The notes below the pieces were generated by a model. It was given only the letters and a program-made list of their open reading frames with translations, was not told where the DNA came from and made no database searches. This document shows, in pieces, positions 50,521-59,726 of a stretch of 64,000 bases of DNA (the stretch's first letter is position 1; every line of letters starts with the position of its first letter). The position numbers and the translations under genes were made by a program. Source of the DNA: DASWOJ01 sp964242415 (GTDB lineage: Bacteria > Pseudomonadota > Alphaproteobacteria > Acetobacterales > Acetobacteraceae); contig CAXTAT010000006.1 of assembly GCA_964242415.1 (NCBI GenBank), positions 1 to 64,000 of the forward strand, written 5' to 3'.

Positions 50521-52800
50521 CTAGTCGTTACGCCTTGACTTCAGCGGCACGATGTTCGCGACAGCCGTCCTGGCTTCGGCCGCCTGCCCCTGCAGCACCT
50601 CAGCCACCTTGCGCGCCAACTGGTCGCGCTTGAATGGTTTGCTGATCAACTGCACTCCGGGGTCCAGACGGCCATGGTGTACGATGCTGTTCTCGGTATA
50701 GCCGGACATGAACAGCACCCGCACCCTCGGCCGGATGGCGGTGATGCGCTCGGCCAGGTCGCGCCCGCGCAACGGGCCGGGCAGCACCACGTCGGTCAGC
50801 ACCAGATCGACCGCCGCGGCATGGGCGCCGAACACGCGCAGCGCCTCCTCGCCATCGGCGGCGTCCAGCACGCGGTAGCCCAGCCCGCGCAGGATTTCGG
50901 CGGCGACCTCGCGCACCGCCGGCTCGTCCTCCACCAGCAGGATGGTCGCGGTGCCGTGCGGCAGGTCGGCCGGCAGATCGGGGCGCTCGATGGCCGGGGC
51001 GGCGGCGGCGCGCGGCAGGAAGATGCGGACCGTGGTGCCGTGCCCCGGCTCGGAGTAGATCTTGACGTGGCCGCCCGACTGCTTGACGAAGCCGAACACC
51101 ATCGCCAGGCCCAGCCCGGTGCCCTTGCCGTCGGGCTTGGTGGTGAAGAACGGCTCGAACACCCGGGCGGCGACCTCCCTGGTCATGCCGTGGCCAGTGT
51201 CGGACACCGCGAGCACGACATAGTCGCCGGGGCTGAGCTCGGCGTGGTGACCGGCGTAGTCGGCGTCGACCGCCATGTTGGCCAGCTCGATCGTCAGGCG
51301 GCCGCCGCCGGGCATGGCGTCGCGGGCGTTCAGCGCCAGGTTCAGCACGGCGTTTTCCAACTGCGCCGGGTCGGCATGGGCGGGCCACAGCGCCGAGGGC
51401 TCGATGTAGCGCACGTCGATGTGCTCCCCCAGGGTGCGCTGCAGCAGCGGCACCAGGGCGGGCATGTTGGCGGCCAGGTCCACCGCCGCCGGCGCCAGCG
51501 GCTGCTTGCGGGCGAACGACAGCAACTGGCTGGTGAGCGTGGCGCCGCGCTGCGCGGCCCAGGTGGCGCGCTCGATCCGGGACAGCAGGCGCGGCGTTGC
51601 GTCCGGGGCGGCGCGGATCAGCTCCAGGTTGCCGAGGATGACGGTCAGCAGGTTGTTGAAGTCGTGCGCGATGCCGCCCGTCAGTTGGCCGATGGCCTGC
51701 ATCTTCTGCGACTCGCGCAGCACCGCCTCGGCCTGCGCACGCTTGGTCATGTCGGTGACGGTCAGCACGAAGCCGGCGTCCAGGGCCGCGGTGCGGCGCA
51801 GCTCCAGTTGCTGGCCATCCGGCAGCGCGCATTCGGTGACGGCGGGGTCGTCGGCGCCCTGATGCGGCTGGGCCTCGTCCGGGGCTTGCAAGATCGGGGC
51901 TTGCAAGATCGGGGCTTGCAAGATCGGGGCTTGCAAGATGGGGGATTGCAGGACGATGCCGTCCGCCTCCAGGTGCTCGGCGAAGGCCGCATAGGGCGTG
52001 CCGGAGCGGACCATGGCGCGCGGCAGGTGCAGCAGGGCCTGGAAGGGGCCGTTCCAGTGCGCCAGCCGCCCATCGGCGCCGAACACCGCCACGCCCTGGC
52101 TCAGGCTGTCCAGTGAGGTGCCCAGACGCAACGCCAGGGTGCGCTGCTCCGCCTCGGCCGTGCTCAACCGCCGCCAGGCGCCGTTCAGCATCCGCGCGGC
52201 CCACACCAGCGCCCCGACGGCCAGCAGGGCGCCCGCCGCGGCGAGCCAGCGCACCAGGGCGCCACGGCGGTCGGCTTCGGCCATCCGCTGGGCGAGCTGC
52301 GCCTGCTCGTCTGCCGTCATCGCCCCGAGCACCGCCCGGATGCCGGTCATGTAGCCGCGGCCGGCGTTGGTGCGGACCATCTGCAGGGCGGCGTCCAACC
52401 CGGCGTCGCGGCGGACCTGCATGGTTTGCGCCAGCTCCTGCAGCTTGAGCTGCAGTAGGGGAGCCAGGGCGCGCAGCCGGTCCTGCTGGGCCGGGCTGTC
52501 GGCGGTCAGCCGTTGCAGCGCGATCTGCAAGGCGCCGACCTGGCCCAGGGCGGCGTCGTAGGGCGCCAGGTAGGCGGAGTCGCCCGTCAGCAGGAAGCCG
52601 CGCTGCCCGGTCTCGGCGTCGCGGGCGGCGATGTCGAGGTCCTTGAGCGTAGCCAGGGCCTGCCATGTGTGCTCGACCCAGCCGCGGGCCGACCGGGTGG
52701 CGAGGAACCGGTCCCAGGTGACCAGGCCGATCAGCAGCAGGAACACCGTCAGCACCCCAAGGATGGTGGCGCTGGCGCGGGCGACGCGGAAGCTGCTCAT
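50521..52800 (-). CDS. Hybrid sensor histidine kinase (CHASE3-PAS-HisKA-HATPase-REC)
   Basis: A 759-residue inner-membrane kinase. Two helices (about 12-32 and 215-235) bracket a periplasmic CHASE3 sensor (DLDIAARDAETGQRGFLLTG). A PAS domain (about 265-395) follows, then HisKA with phospho-acceptor His in GGIAHDFNNLLTVILGNLEL, HATPase (NLALNARDAMPGGG, FEPFFTTKPDGKGTGLGLAM) and a C-terminal receiver (ILLVEDEPAVREVAAEILRG, Asp in DLVLTDVVLPG, then SKPF). ATG 52800 is the natural start; a longer open frame upstream is not coding. A 5-residue tandem repeat (APILQ) sits in the PAS loop. No separate response regulator adjoins it. Confidence 0.94.
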   Translation of the reverse strand: MSSFRVARASATILGVLTVFLLLIGLVTWDRFLATRSARGWVEHTWQALATLKDLDIAARDAETGQRGFLLTGDSAYLAPYDAALGQVGALQIALQRLTADSPAQQDRLRALAPLLQLKLQELAQTMQVRRDAGLDAALQMVRTNAGRGYMTGIRAVLGAMTADEQAQLAQRMAEADRRGALVRWLAAAGALLAVGALVWAARMLNGAWRRLSTAEAEQRTLALRLGTSLDSLSQGVAVFGADGRLAHWNGPFQALLHLPRAMVRSGTPYAAFAEHLEADGIVLQSPILQAPILQAPILQAPILQAPDEAQPHQGADDPAVTECALPDGQQLELRRTAALDAGFVLTVTDMTKRAQAEAVLRESQKMQAIGQLTGGIAHDFNNLLTVILGNLELIRAAPDATPRLLSRIERATWAAQRGATLTSQLLSFARKQPLAPAAVDLAANMPALVPLLQRTLGEHIDVRYIEPSALWPAHADPAQLENAVLNLALNARDAMPGGGRLTIELANMAVDADYAGHHAELSPGDYVVLAVSDTGHGMTREVAARVFEPFFTTKPDGKGTGLGLAMVFGFVKQSGGHVKIYSEPGHGTTVRIFLPRAAAAPAIERPDLPADLPHGTATILLVEDEPAVREVAAEILRGLGYRVLDAADGEEALRVFGAHAAAVDLVLTDVVLPGPLRGRDLAERITAIRPRVRVLFMSGYTENSIVHHGRLDPGVQLISKPFKRDQLARKVAEVLQGQAAEARTAVANIVPLKSRRND
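51881..51955. repeat. 15-bp tandem repeat within the kinase PAS domain
   Basis: Units GGGGCTTGCAAGATC at 51881, 51896 and 51911, GGGGCTTGCAAGATG at 51926 and a diverged GGGGATTGCAGGACG at 51941. Each encodes five residues (APILQ) on the minus strand, so copy-number change keeps the frame. Near-identity of the units suggests recent expansion. Confidence 0.93.
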
Positions 52801-52847
52801 GGCGGGAGTACGTCCTAAACAGTTGCCGGCTCCACGGCTACGTAGCG

Positions 52848-53672
52848 TCAGGCTCCTGTCCCACGCGCCTGCTCCGCCAGGGCCAGCGCCGCGAGGGTCA
52901 GCAGGCCGCCCCGGTCGCGCAGGCTGTCCAGGATGCTGAAATGGTCGGCGCCCGCGACCGGGATCAGCGGACCCGGCGCATGCGCGGCGGCGCGGCGCGC
53001 GTGCAGGGCGCGGCTGTCCGCCACCAGCGCCGGCAGCTCCGCCGTGCCGTAGGCCAGCGCCAGGGGCTTGGGGACGGCCGGCAGGCGCAGGGGCGAGAGG
53101 TGCGCGACCTCCGGGTCCGTCAGCCGCAGCTTGTCGTTCAGCACGGTGTCGCGCAGCGGCCCCAGCTCGAACACGCCCGACACCGCCAGTCCCGCCTGCA
53201 CCCGCGGGTGGGACAGCGCCATGGCCGCGAGGTGGCCGCCGGCGGACCAGCCGGACACGATCAACGGCCCGGCGACGCGGGTCGCCAGCCAATCCAGCGC
53301 CGCATGGATTTCCGCCACCATCGCCGTCAGCCCGGCCTCTGGCGCCAGGGTGTAGCCCGGCAGCGCCGCCGACCAGCCGTGCGCCCGCACCCCGTCCGCC
53401 ACTGCGGTGAAGCCCTCGCGCGCATTGCGCTGCCAGTAGCCGCCGTGGATGAACACCAGGCAGGGCGCCGCCGGGTCGGAGGCGGGGAACAGGTCCACCC
53501 GGTTGCGCTCGCCGGGGCCGTAGGGCTGGTCCAGGCCGGCCGGGTCGGCGGCGCGGCGGGCGGCGGAGGCGTCGCGCAGGGCCTGCAGGCGGACCTGGGC
53601 GTCGGCGACGGCGGCAGAGTTGTCATAGGCGGCGTCGCGCTCCGCCCGGTTCATGCGGCCCCACTCAAGCAT
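52848..53672 (-). CDS. Alpha/beta hydrolase, arylformamidase-like
   Basis: A 274-residue cytoplasmic hydrolase of the type of kynurenine formamidase (KynB-like alpha/beta class): N-terminal MNRAERDAAYDNSAAVADAQ, oxyanion FIHGGYWQRN, nucleophile VSGWSAGGHLAAMAL, and His in VAGADHFSILDSL, with the acid probably in YGTAELPAL. Its first codons overlap the end of the L-threonate dehydrogenase gene by eight bases, so the two are coupled; the metabolic link is unknown. Esterase activity is equally possible. Confidence 0.85.
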   Translation of the reverse strand: MLEWGRMNRAERDAAYDNSAAVADAQVRLQALRDASAARRAADPAGLDQPYGPGERNRVDLFPASDPAAPCLVFIHGGYWQRNAREGFTAVADGVRAHGWSAALPGYTLAPEAGLTAMVAEIHAALDWLATRVAGPLIVSGWSAGGHLAAMALSHPRVQAGLAVSGVFELGPLRDTVLNDKLRLTDPEVAHLSPLRLPAVPKPLALAYGTAELPALVADSRALHARRAAAHAPGPLIPVAGADHFSILDSLRDRGGLLTLAALALAEQARGTGA

Positions 53673-54594
53673 TCGGTGTCTCCGATCCTGGAAGGGTGGG
53701 GGCTGGACGCTCCGGCAGGTTGATCCCGGCCAGCGCCTGCCAGACGCGGATGACGAAGGCGTCGTCCCGTGCGCCGTGGCCGCCCGCCGCCGCCGCGAGG
53801 AAGAGTTGATGCGCGGCGGACGCCATCGGCAGCGGGAAGGTCAGCGCCCGCGCCTGGTCCAGCACGATGCCGAGGTCCTTGACGAAGATGTTGACCGCCG
53901 ACAACGGCGTGTCGTCGCCGGCCAGGACGTGCGGCATCCGGTTCTGCCACATCCAACTGCTGCCGGCGGAGGAGGAGATGACGTCGAACAGCGTTTGCGG
54001 ATCGGCCCCGGCGCGGATGCCGAGCGCCATCGCCTCCGCCGCGACGGCGATGTGGACGCCGGCCAGCAACTGGTTGACCATCTTCACCGTGCTGCCGACG
54101 CCGGGCTGGTCGCCGAGGCGCCACACCTTGCCGGCGATGGCCTGCAGGACCGGGCCGGCCTGCTCGAACGCGGCCGGGTCGCCGCTGGCCATCACCGTCA
54201 TGCTGCCGCCCCACGCGCCGACGGTGCCGCCGGATACCGGGGCGTCCAGGTAGAGCCGGCCTGCCGCCGTGACCCGATCGCCGAGGGACCGCGCTGCCTC
54301 GGGCGATACCGTGGTGCAGCATAGGACGACGCCGCCCTCTGCCACGTGAGGCAGGGCGCCTTCGGGGCCGAACAGCACCTGCTCCGCTTGGGCGGCGTTG
54401 ACGACGAAGACGATCAGCGCGTCCAAGCCGCCGGGCAGGGCGGCGGGGCTGTTGACGCAGGTGCCGCCTGCGGCCAGCAGCTCGGCCCCGCCGCCGGGGC
54501 GCACCTCGCAGCCTGCGACCTGATGGCCGGCGTGCGCCAGGCTCACCGCGCTGCCCATTCCCATCGAGCCTAAGCCAATCACACCGACCTTCAC
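53665..54594 (-). CDS. ltnD: L-threonate dehydrogenase (beta-hydroxyacid dehydrogenase family)
   Basis: A 309-residue NAD+-dependent oxidoreductase. The Rossmann start MKVGVIGLGSMGMGSAVSLA has the GSMGMG form typical of LtnD. The substrate motif LYLDAPVSGGTVGAWGGSMT and the catalytic lysine in GVGSTVKMVNQLLAGVHIAV follow. LtnD oxidises L-threonate to 2-oxotetronate. The companion kinase and decarboxylase/isomerase genes (ltnK/otnC-type) are not adjacent, so assignment rests on sequence pattern alone; 3-hydroxyisobutyrate-like substrates cannot be excluded. First gene of a two-gene unit with the hydrolase. Confidence 0.82.
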   Translation of the reverse strand: MKVGVIGLGSMGMGSAVSLAHAGHQVAGCEVRPGGGAELLAAGGTCVNSPAALPGGLDALIVFVVNAAQAEQVLFGPEGALPHVAEGGVVLCCTTVSPEAARSLGDRVTAAGRLYLDAPVSGGTVGAWGGSMTVMASGDPAAFEQAGPVLQAIAGKVWRLGDQPGVGSTVKMVNQLLAGVHIAVAAEAMALGIRAGADPQTLFDVISSSAGSSWMWQNRMPHVLAGDDTPLSAVNIFVKDLGIVLDQARALTFPLPMASAAHQLFLAAAAGGHGARDDAFVIRVWQALAGINLPERPAPTLPGSETPNA

Positions 54595-54683
54595 GCTTGC
54601 ATCCTCCGCCGTTGGGGAGAGGATGCACGGGACGGCGGGGGCGGCAAGCGGCTAGGGGAGTCGCATGTGGCGTGAGGCGGCTG

Positions 54684-54842
54684 CCTGCTCCCTCTCCCTC
54701 CGGGAGAGGGTCGGGGTGAGGGAGGCCGCACGCGCCAAACCCGGCTTGGTTGGGGTCGGGTTTCTTGCTTTAGGCGGGCAAGTTCGGCCCTTGCCGCTCC
54801 CCCTCACCCCGGCCCTCTCCCGGAGGGAGAGGGAGAAGGCAG
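54684..54842. repeat. Dispersed paired-hairpin repeat R1, copy e
   Basis: Left hairpin CTGCTCCCTCTCCCTCCGGG then AGAGGGTCGGGGTGAGGGAG; right hairpin CCCCTCACCCCGGCCCTCTC then CCGGAGGGAGAGGGAGAAGG. It occupies the 380-base gap upstream of ltnD and downstream of the iminopeptidase; I saw no other element there. Confidence 0.88.
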
Positions 54843-54974
54843 GGTTCTTGCGCCATGTGTGGTCGATACGGCTTTCCCTTGTTGCGAGCTTGTACTATCG
54901 CGCGCTCAGCAGTGACGCCTCTTGCGGATCTTGGATCATTGCCGGGGCCTGCTGGCGTCCCGCTCCGATGGGCG

Positions 54975-55925
54975 TCATCTTACGGTGCGGAACCGCTCGA
55001 CGGCGGAGACCAGGGCGCGGCGCACCCCTGGCTCCAGGGCGGAGTGCCCGGCGTCCGGCACGACGGTCAGCCGGGCGCTGGGCCAGGCGGCGGCCAGCTC
55101 GAACGCAGTGCGGGCGGGGCAGACCATGTCGTAGCGGCCCTGCACGATCTCCGCCGGCAGGTGGCCAATGCGGTGCATCCCGCCCAGCAAGCCGCCCGGC
55201 GGCAGGAACAGGTCGTGGGCGAAGTAGTGCGCCTCGATCCGCGCCAGGCCGAGCGCGGTGCGGTCCTGCGCGAAGCTGGCGACGGTGTCGGGGCTGGGCA
55301 GCAGGGTGCTGCACGACCCTTCGTATACGGACCAGGCGCGGGCGGCGGACATATGCACCGCCGGGTCGGCGCTGGTCAGGCGGCGGAGGTAGGCGCCGAG
55401 CACGTCATGCCGCTCCTCCGGCGGCAGGTGGCCGATGAAGGCGGCGTGGGCGTCGGGGAACACGGCGCCGAGGCCGTGCAGGAACCACTCGACCTCTGCG
55501 CGGCGTCCGAGGAACACGCCGCGCAGCACCAGGCCGCGCACCCGGTCCGGATGCGCCTGCGCGTAGGCCAGGGCGAGCGTGCTGCCCCAGGAGCCGCCGA
55601 ACAGCAGCCAACGCTCGATGCCGAGGTGGCGGCGCAGGGTTTCGATGTCGGCCACGAGGTCGGGGGTGGTGTTGTGGGCGAGGCTGCCGAGCGGGCGGGA
55701 GCGGCCGGCGCCGCGCTGGTCGAAGATGACGACGCGCCAGAAGCCGGGGTCGAAGAAGCGGCGGTGCACGGTGCCCGCGCCGGCGCCGGGGCCGCCGTGC
55801 AGGAACAGCACGGGCTGGCCGCGGGTGGCGCCGACCTGCTCCCAATACATGACATGGCCGCCGGACAGCGGCATGTAGCCGGTCTCGAACGGGCCGATCT
55901 CGGGGAACAGGTCACCACGTGGCAT
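54975..55925 (-). CDS. pip: Proline iminopeptidase
   Basis: A 316-residue cytoplasmic peptidase (family S33) that removes N-terminal proline. The family start DLFPEIGPFETGYMPLSGGH and YWEQVG are followed by FLHGGPGAGAG, DQRGAGRSRP, the nucleophile in LLFGGSWGSTLALAYAQAHP, VLRGVFLGR, the acid in IVQGRYDMVCP and His in VPDAGHSALEPG: all as in bacterial Pip. It stands alone, divergent from the DUF423 gene. Confidence 0.94.
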   Translation of the reverse strand: MPRGDLFPEIGPFETGYMPLSGGHVMYWEQVGATRGQPVLFLHGGPGAGAGTVHRRFFDPGFWRVVIFDQRGAGRSRPLGSLAHNTTPDLVADIETLRRHLGIERWLLFGGSWGSTLALAYAQAHPDRVRGLVLRGVFLGRRAEVEWFLHGLGAVFPDAHAAFIGHLPPEERHDVLGAYLRRLTSADPAVHMSAARAWSVYEGSCSTLLPSPDTVASFAQDRTALGLARIEAHYFAHDLFLPPGGLLGGMHRIGHLPAEIVQGRYDMVCPARTAFELAAAWPSARLTVVPDAGHSALEPGVRRALVSAVERFRTVR

Positions 55926-55977
55926 CGCCTAATCCTACACGGTTCCTGGTGGTGGCGGAACCGGTTGGTCAGGGGTA

Positions 55978-56379
55978 ATGCTGCGCCGCATGAGCAAAAC
56001 TTTTCGTTTCTGGCCCTACCGGCTGTGGGTGGTGGTGGGCGGGGCGGCCGGGCTGCTGGCGGTGGCGGCTGCGGCCGGGGCGGCGCACCTAGCGGCGGAC
56101 CCGGCGGAGCAGCGCGCCCTGGGCAGCGCGGTGCAGATGCATGGGTGGCACGCCCTGGCGCTGGTGGGGGTCGGGCTGTGGGGGGTGCGTGGCGGCTGGC
56201 TGGGCCATGCGGCCGGGGTGGCGTTCGGGTTGGGGCTGCTGCTGTTCTGCGGCACGATCTACCTGGGGGCGCTCGGCGGTCCGCATCTGGGGCCGGTGGC
56301 GCCGGTGGGGGGCACGCTGCTGATGCTGGGCTGGGGGCTGCTGGGCGCGTCCGCGCTGCGCGCCCGTGCGGGAGCTTGA
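55978..56379 (+). CDS. DUF423 membrane protein
   Basis: A 133-residue inner-membrane protein with four hydrophobic segments, typical of DUF423 (small conserved membrane proteins of unknown function): WVVVGGAAGLLAVAAAAGAA, a conserved AVQMHGWHALALVGVGLW, LGLLLFCGTIYLGALGG and PVGGTLLMLGWGLLGASA. Start may be 55978 or the ATG at 55990. Its stop overlaps the TTG start of the methyltransferase (TTGA). Confidence 0.88.
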   Translation: MLRRMSKTFRFWPYRLWVVVGGAAGLLAVAAAAGAAHLAADPAEQRALGSAVQMHGWHALALVGVGLWGVRGGWLGHAAGVAFGLGLLLFCGTIYLGALGGPHLGPVAPVGGTLLMLGWGLLGASALRARAGA

Positions 56380-57278
56380 CCGGCAGCGCCTACTTGGCGG
56401 CCGAGGGGTTCGAGCAGCCGCTGCTGGAGGAGCTTGAGCGGGCCGGCGTGCCGGTCACGGCCTGGCATGGCCGCCTGGCGCTGTCCCCTGCCCTGCCCTA
56501 TTCCAGTGTTTGGGCGCTGGATGTGTGGACGGCGCCGCAGGAGCACGCGGCGGCCTCGGTGAAGGACGCCGCCGATGCGTTGCGGGGGGTGCAGCGCAAC
56601 TGGTCGGCCTACTCTGCCGGGCACCACCGCCGGATGGCGCTGATCGCCGGGCGGCTGCCGCCGGTGCGCGCCCTGCCGCTGCGCTTTCCGGACCCGGCGC
56701 CGACCAGCCACCTGGGGGCCTGGACCCTGCTGGACACCGACCGCCTGCTGTTCAGCACCAGCAAGACCAGCCCGTTCCCCGGCGGCGAGTGCCGATTCCA
56801 GGAGGACCACATCGGCCCGCCCAGCCGCGCCTACCTGAAGCTGTGGGAGGCTCTGACCCGGCTCGGCGCGCATCCCGGCCCCGGCGACCGCTGCCTGGAC
56901 CTGGGCGCCGCGCCGGGCGGCTGGACGTGGGCGCTGGCCGGGCTGGGCGCGCAGGTGCGGGCGGTTGACAAGGCGGCGCTGGACCCCCGCGTCGCCGCCC
57001 TGGCCGGCGTGGAGGCGGTGAACGACAGCGCCTTCGCGTTGCCGGTCGAGCCGGTGGACTGGCTGTTCAGCGACGTGATCGCCTATCCGCCGCGGCTGCT
57101 GGCGCTGGTGGAGCGTTGGATCGCGGCTGGCTCGGTCCGGCACATCGTGTGCAGCTTGAAGTTTCAAGGCCCGACCGACCATGATGCCGCCGATCGCTTT
57201 GCCGCCTTGCCGGGCGGGCGGCTGGCGCACCTGTTCCACAACAAGCACGAGCTTACGTTCTTCTGGACAAGGCCGTAA
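56376..57278 (+). CDS. SAM-dependent 2'-O-methyltransferase, RlmM-like
   Basis: A 300-residue protein related to RlmM, which methylates a cytidine of 23S rRNA. The C-terminal Rossmann methyltransferase domain begins with CLDLGAAPGGWTWALAGLGA and has the K-D-K-E pattern of RrmJ-type enzymes (Asp in DWLFSDVIAYPP, Lys in IVCSLKFQG, Glu in NKHELTFFW). The N-terminal 150 residues are shorter than in E. coli RlmM. The only in-frame start after the DUF423 coding sequence is TTG 56376, overlapping its stop, so translation is coupled. Confidence 0.83.
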   Translation: MTGSAYLAAEGFEQPLLEELERAGVPVTAWHGRLALSPALPYSSVWALDVWTAPQEHAAASVKDAADALRGVQRNWSAYSAGHHRRMALIAGRLPPVRALPLRFPDPAPTSHLGAWTLLDTDRLLFSTSKTSPFPGGECRFQEDHIGPPSRAYLKLWEALTRLGAHPGPGDRCLDLGAAPGGWTWALAGLGAQVRAVDKAALDPRVAALAGVEAVNDSAFALPVEPVDWLFSDVIAYPPRLLALVERWIAAGSVRHIVCSLKFQGPTDHDAADRFAALPGGRLAHLFHNKHELTFFWTRP

Positions 57279-57307
57279 CCCGTGCGCCTTGACGGGGAGG
57301 GACAACG

Positions 57308-58057
57308 ATGGGGGTTGGTTACCAGGCGTCGCCGCTATGCCGCATCAGCGACCTGGAGATGCCCGGAGATACGCCCGGGCCAGGTCAGCCCACAGCTCCG
57401 GGTGAGGACACAGCGCCGGATGCGCTGGGCGGACAGTCCGGCGTCAGCGGGATCATCAGCGACCCCGCGATGAGCCTTCGCTCGTCGGTGAAAGCCGACA
57501 TCCTGGAGTAGCGCGACCACATCGCCCGCAAGTACAGGGTTCAACTCGGCGAGGACCTATTCTGGGACGAGGACAGCGGTTTCAAGCAATCGGAGGACGC
57601 CGGCATCGGCGGTGACCTGCTGCTCCGGTATGTCGCCGCCGTAACGGACCAGCGTGGCCGGGATGCAGCCCTCGCGCTTGTCGGCGCCAGGGAGATACCC
57701 GATGCGGAGATGGACGCCGTGCTCGGCGAGGCGAACCAGCGGGGCTTCGCCGGCCGGTATCCGCAACTGCTGCTGGATGCACAGTACTGGCTGCCGTTCA
57801 AACGGCACCTGATCATCGAGGAGCCGGATTGGCTGGGAACGGTGGCGCGTTTCGGGTCGGCGCCCCGCCTTGCGGACGAGCTGGCGGAGGTGCGGGCACT
57901 TATCGCCGCTGCTGACCCAAAGGCGGCCGCTTGGCCGGGTGATGCGGCGGCGCCGTTGGATGATGTGCTCGCCAATGCCTGGCAGGCGAGCGAGGTGGTG
58001 GCGCGCCTTTGCGACGCTGCCAACGCGCAGCACCTTCCGCTTTGGATCACGGGTTGA
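57308..58057 (+). pseudogene. Unknown soluble protein interrupted by an in-frame amber codon
   Basis: A 750-base frame with a GGAGGG site before ATG 57308. The first 67 codons end at TAG (57509-57511), but the same frame continues immediately with coding character for 182 codons: RDHIARKYRVQLGEDLFWDE, GRYPQLLLDAQYWLPFKRHL, IIEEPDWLGTVARFGSAPRL and a helical C-terminus to WITG-stop. No frameshift is needed. I do not recognise the family. The simplest reading is a nonsense mutation (for example CAG to TAG); internal initiation, for instance at 57710, would give a shorter product. Confidence 0.6.
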
Positions 58058-58162
58058 AACCCGGCATGCTGCGCGATGGCCAGCCGGTGCAGGCCGGAAA
58101 GCCTCGCGCCTGTCGCCACCTGCCGGGGCTGCGTGACGGCGGGGGGCTTTGTGGCACCCGCC

Positions 58163-59611
58163 CTACAGGGTCGCTGGCCGCCGGATACCGGCCAGCGCCA
58201 TGACTTCCACGGCCAACGGCCGGAATGCCAGCGCCATCAGTCCCAGGTAAACCGCCGCCCCGGCCACAGCCAGCACCGCCACCCGCAACGGCTCCGCCTC
58301 GGGCAGGGCCGGCCGCAGCAGGGCGACAGCCGCCAGCATCGCCACCCCTGCCAGCATCGGCCGCAGCGGCGTGAGCAGCAACGCCCAGGGGTCCAGCCGG
58401 CCGCGGCGGGCCGCGATCACCGTATTGATCGCGAACATCACGGGATAACCCAGCAGCCAAGCCCAGCACACGCCCATGATCCCCCAGGCGCAGCCGATGA
58501 TGAAGGCGGGCGGGAACAGCACGGCACCCGTCAGCGTGCACAGGAAGCCAGCCCGCGCGTCGCCGATGCCTTGCAGGTAGTTGGGGATCACCAGCAGCAC
58601 CGCGCGGAAGCTCATCGCCAGCGCCAGCAAGGCCAGCATCGGTTCCGCCCCCGCCCAGTGCGGGCCGAACACCAGGGCCACCACCTCCGGCGCAACGGCG
58701 CTGATGCCGAAGAACACCGGCACCGCCAGCGCCGCCATCAGGCGCATTGCCTTCATCACGTAGTAACGGCCCTCCGCCGGGTTGGCCTGCACCAGCGCGA
58801 AGGCGGGGAACGCAACCTGGTTGATGATCGGCGCCACCTTGCTGAGCGGCATCCCGGCGAAGTTCAGCGCCACGGTGTAAAGCCCGAGGTCCGCCGGGCC
58901 GAGCCAGCGGCCGATGATGATGACGTCAGCGGAGGTGAAGGCGACCCATGCCAGATGCTCAAGCATGCGGAACGCGCCGTAGTGCAGCAGCGGGCGCACC
59001 AGCCGCGGGTGCCAGGTCGGCCATACCCGCTCCCGCGCGGTCAGTGCCGCGAACCCGGCCACCCGCAGCGCCCCGCCAAGCAGTCCGCCCAGCATCAGCG
59101 CCCACACGCCCCATCCCGCCACCGCCAGCAGGATCACCGTAATGGCCCCGGCCAGGCCCGCGGCCATCTCCATCGTCACCATCTGGCGGATGCGCAGGCT
59201 GCGGGTGATCTGCGCGCGGGGGATGATGACCATGCCCTCGAACAGGAAGCCCAGGCTGGCGGCCTGGACCAGCAGGGCCAGCCGCGGCTCCGCGTAGCAG
59301 GCCGCGAGGGCCGGCGCGGCGACGCAGACGGCCAGTGCCAGCGCCGCCGAAACCGCAAGCAACAGCCCGGCGACGGCAGCCAGCAATGGGCGGGGCGCGT
59401 CCGCCCGCTGCACCACGGCGTCGCCGAGGCCAAAGCCGACGAAGCTCGCCAGCACGTTGATGGAGACCTGGGACAGCGCCATCAGGCCGTAATCGTCCGG
59501 TGACAGGATGCGAATGACCGCAAGCGTCATCGCCCAGGTGACCACTTGGAACGCAACCTTCACCCCGGCAGACCAGCCAACGGCGGCGACGGCGCGCTCG
59601 GCAACGTTCAT
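58163..59611 (-). CDS. Polysaccharide flippase (Wzx/WzxC-like, MATE/MVF fold)
   Basis: A 482-residue inner-membrane protein with 12-14 helices that flips lipid-linked oligosaccharides. Family pattern: WSAGVKVAFQVVTWAMTLAV, RILSPDDYGLMALSQVSINV, GLGDAVVQR, SADVIIIGRWLGPADLGLYT and ALNFAGMPLSKVAPIINQVA with the YYVMKAMRLMAALAVPVFFG segment, as in WzxC-type exporters. ATG 59611 fits the family start MNVAERAV; the open frame to 59671 is not needed. It belongs with the sugar-nucleotide genes at 61-64 kb, probably an exopolysaccharide or O-antigen locus. Confidence 0.92.
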   Translation of the reverse strand: MNVAERAVAAVGWSAGVKVAFQVVTWAMTLAVIRILSPDDYGLMALSQVSINVLASFVGFGLGDAVVQRADAPRPLLAAVAGLLLAVSAALALAVCVAAPALAACYAEPRLALLVQAASLGFLFEGMVIIPRAQITRSLRIRQMVTMEMAAGLAGAITVILLAVAGWGVWALMLGGLLGGALRVAGFAALTARERVWPTWHPRLVRPLLHYGAFRMLEHLAWVAFTSADVIIIGRWLGPADLGLYTVALNFAGMPLSKVAPIINQVAFPAFALVQANPAEGRYYVMKAMRLMAALAVPVFFGISAVAPEVVALVFGPHWAGAEPMLALLALAMSFRAVLLVIPNYLQGIGDARAGFLCTLTGAVLFPPAFIIGCAWGIMGVCWAWLLGYPVMFAINTVIAARRGRLDPWALLLTPLRPMLAGVAMLAAVALLRPALPEAEPLRVAVLAVAGAAVYLGLMALAFRPLAVEVMALAGIRRPATL

Positions 59612-59726
59612 AGCGGCCGGTCCAAGATGATGATGGCCATGTTCCCCTATGCTGCCGGCTTGGCTTGGCACGCCTAGGGCGCCGCCTGCAATGGCGGCCT
59701 ACTAAACCTAACGCATGAGGAAGGGG

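Noticed and set aside
50521..53292. Longer histidine kinase starting upstream of 52800
   Set aside because: The extension overlaps the hydrolase gene and is not coding; the first membrane helix starts at 52800.
57509..57511. Pyrrolysine or readthrough codon
   Set aside because: No pyl genes or context; a nonsense mutation in an unremarkable soluble protein is simpler.
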